From assembly GCA_022573605.1 (NCBI GenBank), contig JACZTQ010000125.1:1-8818 (forward strand): a DNA stretch of 8,818 bases. The letters are read 5' to 3'. Below, in pieces: positions 1 to 5,212 of the stretch (its first letter is position 1; each line of letters starts with the position of its first letter). The stretch is from Pseudomonadota bacterium. Lineage in GTDB: Bacteria > Pseudomonadota > Alphaproteobacteria > Rhodobacterales > Rhodobacteraceae. A program made the translations under genes and the position numbers. The notes below the pieces were generated by a model. It worked only from the letters and a program-made list of their open reading frames with translations. It did no database searches and was not told the DNA's origin.

Positions 1-123
1 GGCGAGGTAACGCGGCCAGTTGGCGCTTGCCTCCCGCAACAGGCCGTGCCCGTAGCGCACGTCAAGTTCACGCGCCGGACGGAACTTATCGCCCCCGGTC
101 CAGCCACGTCCCAGATCCGCCAT
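1..123 (-). CDS. 5' part of an unidentified gene, cut by the left window edge
   Basis: An open frame starts with ATG at 123-121 and runs off the left edge without a stop, giving 41 residues that begin MADLGRGWTGGDKFRPAREL. A strong ribosome binding site, GGAGG (131-135 on the minus strand), sits 7 bases before the ATG, the best-looking one in the window. The gene points the same way as the DUF6476-like gene upstream (216-566), with 92 bases between, so the two may share a transcript. The segment V-R-Y-G-H-G-L-L-R-E-A (about residues 22-32) faintly resembles the opening strand and glycine turn of iron-containing alcohol dehydrogenase / dehydroquinate synthase-like proteins. That is only a guess from a short stretch, and no catalytic residues lie in the window. 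Existence of the gene is likely; its function is unassigned. Confidence 0.6.
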   Translation of the reverse strand, partial: MADLGRGWTGGDKFRPARELDVRYGHGLLREASANWPRYLA

Positions 124-215
124 CAACTCACCTCCGTACTAACGCGCCATCACCCGCGGCGTCTACGAAGCGGCGGCGCTGGCGGGCTGGCCCGCCTACC
201 GGGATTTGCCATGAG

Positions 216-566
216 CTATTCGCGCGTGACCGGGGTCGCCGATTTCTCGGCGCCGGAGCCTGCATCGAAGATGCGCAACGTCTCGGCGCCCGCGGCGTCG
301 CGGGTCAGGATCAGCACCTCGCCCGGTCCACGGCCGACCGTGACCACTTCGGCGCCAACGGGCAGGGAAAACTCGGCCGCGCCAACCGGGGCCGGGGCTT
401 TTTCGGAGCCGTTCAGCCCGCCGAGGCGCAGCACCATGGTGACCGCCACCACCACCATGCCGCCGATCAGCACCACCATCAGAACCGACACCAGCAGGCG
501 CAGCCGCCTGACCTGCGGCGGCTCCGGCAGGTCTTCGGCGTCAACAACAGGGCGGGGCTGAACCAT
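216..566 (-). CDS. DUF6476-like small single-pass membrane protein
   Basis: This 116-residue protein of unknown function begins MVQPRPVVDAEDLPEPPQVR. After a short acidic, proline-rich cytoplasmic N-terminus and a basic R-R-L-R patch comes one hydrophobic segment at about residues 24-46 (LLVSVLMVVLIGGMVVV and onward). A predicted extracytoplasmic C-terminal domain of about 65 residues follows, rich in beta-forming stretches (EVVTVGRGPGEVLILTRD, ETLRIFDAGSG). That architecture, and its place divergent from an RluA-family gene beside rpoH, match the DUF6476 proteins I recall from Rhodobacterales. The frame is open much further upstream (to about 1118), but the upstream part is only antisense to the pseudouridine synthase. 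I chose the ATG at 566-564 because it has AGAGG 7 bases upstream and sits just before the membrane segment. This start codon overlaps the divergent gene's ATG. Confidence 0.8.
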   Translation of the reverse strand: MVQPRPVVDAEDLPEPPQVRRLRLLVSVLMVVLIGGMVVVAVTMVLRLGGLNGSEKAPAPVGAAEFSLPVGAEVVTVGRGPGEVLILTRDAAGAETLRIFDAGSGAEKSATPVTRE

Positions 567-1659
567 GGCGGATCCTCTCGACGGGGCCGGCGGCGATGAC
601 ACCGGCGCCCCGGTTGAACTGACCATCACCGGCGCCCAGGCCGGGCAACGGCTGGACAAGGCGCTGGCGCTGCTGGCGGCCGGTATCCCCGGCCTGTCGC
701 GCTCACGCATCGCCCGGCTCATCGCCGACGGCGCGGTGACCGAAAGTGCGGGCGCGACCGTCACGGAGGCGAGGCGCAAAGTCAAGCCGGGCGAGCGCTT
801 CACCCTCGACATCCCGGCCCCGCGGCCGATCGAGCCGGCGCCCGAGGATATCCCCCTGGCGGTGATCCACGAGGACGCCGACCTGATCGTCGTCGACAAG
901 CCGGCCGGCATGGTCGTCCACCCCGCCCCCGGAGCCGCGACCGGCACCCTGGTCAACGCGCTGCTGCACCATTGCGGCGACAGCCTGGCGGGCATCGGCG
1001 GGGCGCTGCGCCCGGGCATCGTGCACCGCATCGACCGGCAGACCTCGGGCCTGGTGGTGGTGGCGAAATCGGACGCCGCCCAGGCCGGCCTTTCCGCCCT
1101 GTTCAAAGCCCACGACATCGAGCGGCGCTACCTCGCCCTGGCCTGGGGCGCGCCGAGCCGGGCCGACCCGCGCCTGGCCGGGCTCGCCGGGATCAGCTTC
1201 GAGCCCGGCGGCTGGGTCCGCATCGAAGCCCCGATCGCCCGCCACCCCACCGAGCGCAAGCGCATGGCGGTGGCCCCCCAGGGCCCCAGGAGCCGCCACG
1301 CCGTCACCCGGCTGCGCGCCGTCGAGAGCTTCGGCCCGGCGGAAAAACCCTTCGCCAGCCTGATCGAGTGCCGGCTCGAGACCGGCCGCACCCACCAGAT
1401 CCGGGTCCACGCCACTCATGCCGGCCATGCCCTGATCGGCGACCCGGTCTATGGCCGGCCACGCAAGATTTCTGAAAAAGACGCCGCGCCAGATGCCTCT
1501 AACGCTTTGTTAACGTTTCCAAGGCAAGCCCTGCACGCCGCCACGCTGGGTTTCCGCCATCCGGTGACGGGAAACACGATGTGCTTCGAGGCGCCAATGC
1601 CAGCCGATATGCGTGATCTTGTCACAGTTTTGCGCCGGAAACGCCAGAATCACCGTTGA
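565..1659 (+). CDS. rluD: RluA/RluD-family 23S rRNA pseudouridine synthase
   Basis: The protein (364 residues) isomerises uridine to pseudouridine in RNA; RluD-type members modify helix 69 of 23S rRNA during 50S assembly. An S4 RNA-binding domain occupies about residues 25-80 (G-Q-R-L-D-K-A-L and S-R-S-R-I-A-R-L-I). The catalytic domain follows with D-L-I-V-V-D-K-P-A-G-M-V-V-H-P (106-120), the active-site motif HRIDRQTSGL with the catalytic aspartate at about residue 157, the LETGRTHQIRVH motif (271-282) and GDPVYG (292-297). Full length suggests an active enzyme. The start is forced: a TGA lies in frame at 559-561, and no other ATG, GTG or TTG occurs before the S4 domain. GGGG about 7 bases upstream could serve as ribosome binding site. 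The S4 domain and length favour RluD over RluA or RluC, but exact uridine targets cannot be told from sequence. rpoH follows after 85 bases on the same strand. Confidence 0.9.
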   Translation: MADPLDGAGGDDTGAPVELTITGAQAGQRLDKALALLAAGIPGLSRSRIARLIADGAVTESAGATVTEARRKVKPGERFTLDIPAPRPIEPAPEDIPLAVIHEDADLIVVDKPAGMVVHPAPGAATGTLVNALLHHCGDSLAGIGGALRPGIVHRIDRQTSGLVVVAKSDAAQAGLSALFKAHDIERRYLALAWGAPSRADPRLAGLAGISFEPGGWVRIEAPIARHPTERKRMAVAPQGPRSRHAVTRLRAVESFGPAEKPFASLIECRLETGRTHQIRVHATHAGHALIGDPVYGRPRKISEKDAAPDASNALLTFPRQALHAATLGFRHPVTGNTMCFEAPMPADMRDLVTVLRRKRQNHR

Positions 1660-1662
1660 TCA

Positions 1663-1691
1663 TTATGCGAAACGGGCTGGCGCGCTATAAT
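1663..1691 (+). promoter_or_regulatory. probable rpoH promoter
   Basis: A perfect -10 hexamer TATAAT lies at 1686-1691 in a local AT-rich patch of an otherwise GC-rich region, 53 bases before the rpoH ATG. With 17-bp spacing the -35 position is TTATGC (1663-1668), a poor match to TTGACA. A better-looking TTGATC (1656-1661) overlaps the upstream stop codon but would give a 24-bp spacer. Transcription would begin near 1698 and leave a leader of about 46 bases ending in a purine-rich ribosome binding site (GAGAGGGA, 1733-1740). I see no hairpin in that leader that would hide the ribosome binding site. The -10 is seen directly; promoter function is inferred. Confidence 0.55.
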
Positions 1692-1744
1692 ATACGCCGG
1701 AGGCCAAACCCGCGACAAAAGCAACGAGCAGTGAGAGGGACCCG

Positions 1745-2653
1745 ATGGCAACCACCTATTCCGCCCTGCCAGCACCGTCGCCGGGGCAGGGGCTGAGCCG
1801 GTATCTGACCGAAATCCGCAAGTTCCCGATGCTGGAGCCGGAGGAGGAATTCATGCTGGCCAAGGCCTGGGTCGATCACGGCGACCGCGAGTCGGCGCAC
1901 CGGCTGGTCACCTCGCACCTGCGCCTGGCGGCCAAGATCGCCATGGGCTATCGCGGCTACGGCCTGCCCACCGCCGAGGTCATCTCCGAGGCCAATGTCG
2001 GGCTGATGCAGGCGGTCAAGCGCTTCGACCCGGACAAGGGCTTCCGGCTGGCGACCTACGCCATGTGGTGGATCCGGGCCTCGATCCAGGAATACATCCT
2101 GCGCTCGTGGTCGCTGGTCAAGCTCGGCACCACGGCGGCGCAGAAGAAGCTGTTCTTCAACCTGCGCAAGGCCAAGGGCCGGATCGGCGCGCTCGAGGAC
2201 GGCGACATGCGCCCCGAGCACGTCGAGAAGATCGCCACCGATCTCGGCGTCAAGGAGGAAGAGGTCGTCAGCATGAACCGGCGCCTGTCGGGCGGCGGCG
2301 ACAGCTCGCTCAACGCGCCCTTGCGGGGCGACGCCGACGGCACCACCGAATGGCAGGACTGGCTCGCCGACGACGACGCCGACCAGGCCGCCGCCTATGC
2401 CGAGAGCCAGGAGCTGGAGGCCCGGCGCGAGTTGCTGATCGAGGCCATGCGCGACCTCAACGAGCGCGAGCGCCACATCCTGACCGAGCGCCGCCTGAAG
2501 GACGAGCCGGTCACCCTGGAGGGCCTCAGCCAGGTCTACGGCGTCAGCCGCGAGCGCATCCGCCAGATCGAGGTCCGCGCCTTCGAGAAGTTGCAGGCGA
2601 AGATGCGCGAACTGGCGGCGGAAAAGGGCATGCTGGCGGAGGTCAACGACTGA
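1745..2653 (+). CDS. rpoH: RNA polymerase sigma factor RpoH (sigma-32 type)
   Basis: This 302-residue sigma-70-family factor directs RNA polymerase to heat-shock genes (chaperones and proteases). Region 1.2/2.1 is seen at about 15-70 (L-S-R-Y-L-T-E-I-R-K-F-P-M-L), and core-binding and -10-recognition regions 2.2-2.4 run to about residue 120 (NVGLMQAVKRFDPDKGFRLA, then TYAMWWIRASIQEYILRSW). The diagnostic RpoH box QKKLFFNLRK lies at 133-142. Region 4 carries a -35-binding helix-turn-helix at about 256-283 (VTLEGLSQVYGVSRERIRQI). Length fits alphaproteobacterial RpoH, about 300 residues. The ATG at 1745 has GAGAGGGA just upstream. Members with the RpoH box are usually controlled by DnaK/GroEL binding and FtsH proteolysis; that is family knowledge, not visible here. 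Several alphaproteobacteria carry two rpoH genes; which paralogue this is cannot be settled from the window. A large inverted repeat follows the stop codon. Confidence 0.96.
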   Translation: MATTYSALPAPSPGQGLSRYLTEIRKFPMLEPEEEFMLAKAWVDHGDRESAHRLVTSHLRLAAKIAMGYRGYGLPTAEVISEANVGLMQAVKRFDPDKGFRLATYAMWWIRASIQEYILRSWSLVKLGTTAAQKKLFFNLRKAKGRIGALEDGDMRPEHVEKIATDLGVKEEEVVSMNRRLSGGGDSSLNAPLRGDADGTTEWQDWLADDDADQAAAYAESQELEARRELLIEAMRDLNERERHILTERRLKDEPVTLEGLSQVYGVSRERIRQIEVRAFEKLQAKMRELAAEKGMLAEVND

Positions 2654-2689
2654 GCGCGGCCCCGGCGCCGCGCCCGGCGGCACTGTCGC

Positions 2690-2788
2690 AGCCTCCCCCC
2701 AACCCCCCTCCCAGGGGGAGTGGGGGGCGAAATCGGCGGGGACAGTGCATGGCCCCACTCCCTCTGGGAGGGGGGTTGGGGGGAGGCT
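2690..2788. repeat. 36-bp inverted repeat between convergent genes (REP-like palindromic element)
   Basis: The arms 2690-2725 and 2753-2788 are reverse complements over 36 positions, with one exception: G2715 faces T2763, a G-U pair in a plus-strand RNA. The spacer is 27 bases (2726-2752). Each arm also contains its own small palindrome, CCCTCCC then AG(G/A)GGGAG, and the left arm runs into the tail GGGGGGCGAAATCG (2722-2735). The element starts 37 bases after the rpoH stop and ends 48 bases before the end of the convergent dsbD-like gene. It could act as a bidirectional terminator or 3'-end stabiliser for both transcripts, but no T-run follows either arm, so a classic intrinsic terminator is not supported. 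A related element lies at 8699-8818, which makes this a dispersed repeat family and not a one-off hairpin. Confidence 0.85.
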
Positions 2789-2835
2789 TGCCGCGTCAGC
2801 GGGAAGGAAACCTGCCGATACGCCGCAGCCCCGCC

Positions 2836-3669
2836 CTACCCCGCCGGCGCGGTGCAGCCCTGGATGTCGGCGGCGAAATCGCCCGCCAGCACCGTCATCC
2901 GGATCTGCGATCGGTTGATCCAGAGCGTCTCGTCCAGCAACGACAGTTCCGCTCCGACGTGCAGGCTGCCGCCCGGCTCCACGGTGGTCTCGACGCCGCT
3001 GAACCAGGTCAGGGCGGGGCCCTCCAGGATCACCACCGGGTCGCGCAGCGCCTGGGCGAACTCCAGCACCGCGTCGAAACGGCGCTTCTTGCCGGCGCCG
3101 CTGATTCGGCAGCTCGCCCCGGTCAGGCCCAGCTCGGCGCCCGGGCGCGGCACCGCCGCCTCCGCCATCGCCACCAGCACCGCCCCCACCGCCGGCGCGC
3201 CGGGCTCGATGCGCAATTCGACCGTGGTCTCCTGCAGCACGCAGATCTCGCGGCAGACCCCGAGCGCCAGGCCGAGCCTGATCTCGATCGCCCGGTCCGG
3301 CCGCTCCGGCACCAGGCGCACCGGAAACACCACCCGCCCGGAATAGCCCAGCGTGGTCAGCCCGAAGCTCTCGAAGAATTTCGGCCGCGGCCAGAACACC
3401 TCGGCGGAAGCGAGATTGCGCGAGCCCGACCAGTCGAATTGCGGCGGGATTCCCGCCGCCCCCGGATTGCGCCAATAGGTCTTCCACTCGGGTGCGACAT
3501 CGAGCATCAGCCCGGCCATCCGCCCCCCCCCCGGCTCGGCGCGGCCGGGCAGCAAGGTGACGCGCACGAACGATTCGCCGGTCGAGACCACCGCCTGCGA
3601 CCGGGCCGGACCCGCATCCAGCACCGGCCAAAGCGCCAGCGCCGCGCCAAAAAACATGCTCCGCATCAT
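2836..3669 (-). CDS. exported stand-alone DsbD N-terminal-domain (thiol redox) protein
   Basis: This 277-residue protein has a Sec-type signal peptide (MMRSMFFGAALALWPVLDAG, cleavage likely after A-R-S-Q-A, about residue 26). It then matches the N-terminal domain of DsbD/ScsB-like thiol:disulfide interchange proteins: APEWKTYWRNPGAAGIPPQF-DWSGSRN (59-85), a GYSGRVVFP strand (108-116) and the signature GVCREICV with Cys139 and Cys143. In full DsbD this periplasmic domain passes electrons to partner proteins. Here the membrane and thioredoxin domains are absent, so it would need a partner elsewhere or act as a receptor. Stand-alone copies are known to me from Rhodobacterales, so I do not read it as a truncation. 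ATGs also occur at 3687, 3675 and 3666; I chose 3669 because it gives a canonical signal peptide and has AGGG about 9 bases upstream, but 3687 is nearly as good. It is divergent from the YqgE gene. Confidence 0.85.
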   Translation of the reverse strand: MMRSMFFGAALALWPVLDAGPARSQAVVSTGESFVRVTLLPGRAEPGGGRMAGLMLDVAPEWKTYWRNPGAAGIPPQFDWSGSRNLASAEVFWPRPKFFESFGLTTLGYSGRVVFPVRLVPERPDRAIEIRLGLALGVCREICVLQETTVELRIEPGAPAVGAVLVAMAEAAVPRPGAELGLTGASCRISGAGKKRRFDAVLEFAQALRDPVVILEGPALTWFSGVETTVEPGGSLHVGAELSLLDETLWINRSQIRMTVLAGDFAADIQGCTAPAG

Positions 3670-3776
3670 CTCCATCCACCCTGTCATACACCCTAAATAA
3701 GGAATATCGTGCGATCCCGCCATAACAGTCACGCGATTTCTTGCGCCGCGGGCCCAAGACAGCCATCATCGGAGGC

Positions 3777-4400
3777 ATGATGGACGAGCCGGAATCGACC
3801 ACAGCCGAATCCACCGGAACCGAATCTACCGGGGCCGGATTTCTCGACGGGCAGATCCTGATCGCCATGCCCGGCATGCAGGACCCGCGTTTCCACCGCT
3901 CGCTGGTCTATCTCTGCGCCCATTCGGCCGACGGCGCCATGGGGCTGATCGTCAACAAGCGCGCCGACGGCCTGAAGCTGAAGGACCTGTTCGGCCGGCT
4001 CGGCATTCCGATCGGCGACGGGCCCGGCGAGCTGGCGCGCACCCCGGTGCATTACGGCGGTCCGGTCGAGATGGGGCGCGGCTTCGTGCTGCACTCCTCG
4101 GACTACCACTCCGACGACGCCACCATGCAGGTCGACGAGGCCACCTCGATGACCGCGACCCTGGACATTCTCCACGCCATGGCGACCGACCGCGGCCCGG
4201 ACCGCGCCATCATCGCGCTCGGCTACGCCGGTTGGGCGCCGGGCCAGCTCGAAGCCGAGTTGCAGGCCAATGGCTGGCTCGCCTGCGCCGCCGACGAGAA
4301 CCTGCTGTTCGGCCCCGACGAGGACACGAAATGGGACCGGGCGCTGGCCAAGCTCGGGGTCCACCCGGCGATGCTGTCGCCGACCGGCGGGCGCGCCTGA
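3777..4400 (+). CDS. YqgE/AlgH family protein (UPF0301, DUF179)
   Basis: The 207-residue protein belongs to the conserved AlgH/YqgE family, whose biochemical role is unsettled (linked to alginate regulation in Pseudomonas). Family blocks are all present: LIAMPGMQDPRFHRSLVYLC (28-47), H-S-A-D-G-A-M-G-L-I-V-N-K (49-61), HYGGPVEMGRGFVLHSSDY (92-110) and ALGYAGWAPGQLEAELQANG (147-166). The C-terminus lies at the usual point. The N-terminus is about 20 residues longer than family members that begin just before L-I-A-M-P, and the extra part is a Glu-Ser-Thr repeat. GGAGG at 3771-3775 supports the ATG pair at 3777 and 3780; 3780 has the better spacing (4 bases). An upstream in-frame ATG at 3741 lacks support. 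It is divergent from the dsbD-like gene, with about 107 bases between starts; promoters for both must lie in the AT-richer stretch around 3685-3730, but I could not choose hexamers. Confidence 0.92.
   Translation: MMDEPESTTAESTGTESTGAGFLDGQILIAMPGMQDPRFHRSLVYLCAHSADGAMGLIVNKRADGLKLKDLFGRLGIPIGDGPGELARTPVHYGGPVEMGRGFVLHSSDYHSDDATMQVDEATSMTATLDILHAMATDRGPDRAIIALGYAGWAPGQLEAELQANGWLACAADENLLFGPDEDTKWDRALAKLGVHPAMLSPTGGRA
3792..3836 (+). repeat. three tandem 15-bp repeats inside the yqgE-like gene
   Basis: Three in-frame copies are GAATCGACCACAGCC (3792-3806), GAATCCACCGGAACC (3807-3821) and GAATCTACCGGGGCC (3822-3836). They encode Glu-Ser-Thr followed by Thr-Ala, Gly-Thr or Gly-Ala. The unit length is a multiple of three, so copy-number change would keep the frame. 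They make up most of the extra N-terminal segment of the protein. Confidence 0.75.
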
Positions 4401-4444
4401 GCGGATTTCGCCGAACCCCCGAAAACAAACCTGGCCGACCGTGG

Positions 4445-4613
4445 CCCAACCCTCTTGAAGGGTGCGCAAAATGCACACCCTACGTGAGCGCGCCCTACCC
4501 CTTTCGCACCCCCCCCCGCGAACACCGTCTCGAAGATCTCCCGGGTCAGGCCGCCGGTGTTGGCGCCATAGCCCGCAGGGTGCGCATTTTGCGCACCGTT
4601 CGCGAGGGTTGGG
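4445..4613. repeat. pair of inverted 40-bp palindromic repeats between convergent genes
   Basis: Copy A (4445-4484, plus) and copy B (4574-4613, in reverse complement) match at 35 of 40 positions and are separated by 89 bases. Each copy contains its own hairpin. In A it is GGGTGCGCA-AAA-TGCACACCC (4460-4480), with one G-T pairing. In B it is GGTGCGCA-TTT-TGCGCACC (4579-4597), a perfect 8-bp stem. Outside the hairpin both copies carry the flank CCCAACCCTC. The pair fills nearly all of the 221 bases between the ends of the convergent yqgE-like and acetyltransferase genes. This looks like a REP/BIME-type extragenic element. It is a different family from the C/G-run repeats at 2690 and 8699. A transcription-end role is possible, but neither copy is followed by a T-run. 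Confidence 0.8.
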
Positions 4614-4621
4614 GCGGGGGA

Positions 4622-5209
4622 CTAATCCTCGACCCGGCCGCGGCGGTCGTAGCGCAAGGCCGCGTAGAGCACATGGTCGCACCAGCGCCCGTCGATCTGG
4701 AGATAGGCCTGCGCCACCCCCTCGTACTTGAATTCGCAGCGCTCCAGCAGGCGGCGCGAGGCGGTGTTGCCGGGCAGGCAGGCGGCCTCGAGGCGCGACA
4801 GGTCGAGCGCCGCGAAGGCGTGCTCGAGCACCACCGTCAGCGCCTCGGTCATGTAGCCCTGCATGGCATAGGCCTCGCCAACCCAGTAGCCCAGCGTCGC
4901 CGCCTGGGCCGGCTGGCGGCGGATGTTCGACAGGGTCACCCCGCCGACCACCTGGCCGTCCTTCTGGCGGAACAGGAACAGCGGGTAGGCCTCGCCCTGG
5001 CGGATCGCCCGCTCGGCCCAGATCACCCGGTTGCGAAAAGCCCGGCCGGTCAGGTGGTCGCGCGACCATTGCGGCTCCCAGGGCGACAGGAAGGCGCGGC
5101 TGTCGCGCCGCAGCCGGGCCCATGGCTCGAAATCGCGCATTTGCGGCGGGCGCAGGGTCAGACGGTCGGTCTGTAGTTCGGATTCGGTGCGGTTGCGCCG
5201 GGCGAACAT
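4622..5209 (-). CDS. GNAT-family N-acetyltransferase (RimJ/RimL-like)
   Basis: The 195-residue protein resembles RimJ/RimL-type acetyltransferases that acetylate N-terminal amino groups with acetyl-CoA. It opens with the family's typical T-D-R-L-T-L-R-P-P-Q-M-R-D-F (14-27). The acetyl-CoA-binding half contains QVVGGVTLSNI, TLGYWVGEAYAMQGYMTEAL (motif A, with a less usual Q-G-Y-M in place of the R-G-x-G turn) and a later L-E-A-A-C-L-P-G-N-T-A-S-R-R-L-L-E-R-C-E-F-K-Y-E-G (motif B). The substrate is not predictable; ribosomal protein S5 or L12 N-termini are RimJ/RimL examples, but this is only a family relation. The ATG at 5209-5207 lies 3 bases after the M16 peptidase stop, so it is the last gene of a tight operon. 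Its stop is 8 bases before repeat copy B at 4613, which then fills the gap. Confidence 0.88.
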   Translation of the reverse strand: MFARRNRTESELQTDRLTLRPPQMRDFEPWARLRRDSRAFLSPWEPQWSRDHLTGRAFRNRVIWAERAIRQGEAYPLFLFRQKDGQVVGGVTLSNIRRQPAQAATLGYWVGEAYAMQGYMTEALTVVLEHAFAALDLSRLEAACLPGNTASRRLLERCEFKYEGVAQAYLQIDGRWCDHVLYAALRYDRRGRVED

Positions 5210-5212
5210 GGC

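Noticed and set aside
181..196. GGCGGGC-TG-GCCCGCC hairpin after the DUF6476-like gene
   Set aside because: The stem is short and GC-only, no T-run follows, and the downstream gene in the same direction has its own strong ribosome binding site. It could be a weak attenuator, but the evidence is too thin.
565..1118. A possible N-terminal extension of the DUF6476-like gene across the pseudouridine synthase
   Set aside because: The extension is antisense to a well-conserved enzyme, has no domain, and the ATG at 566 has a good ribosome binding site just before the membrane segment.
1637..1657. GGAAAC...CGTT as an EcfG (general stress) promoter for rpoH
   Set aside because: The spacing between the two boxes is about 11 bases, well below the roughly 16-18 expected, and the first box is imperfect.
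1685..3877. A very long minus-strand open frame covering rpoH and much of the dsbD-like gene
   Set aside because: It is antisense to rpoH and runs in another frame through the dsbD-like gene. Its translation is low-complexity Ala/Gly/Arg and includes the translated palindromic repeat. Such frames are common in GC-rich DNA.
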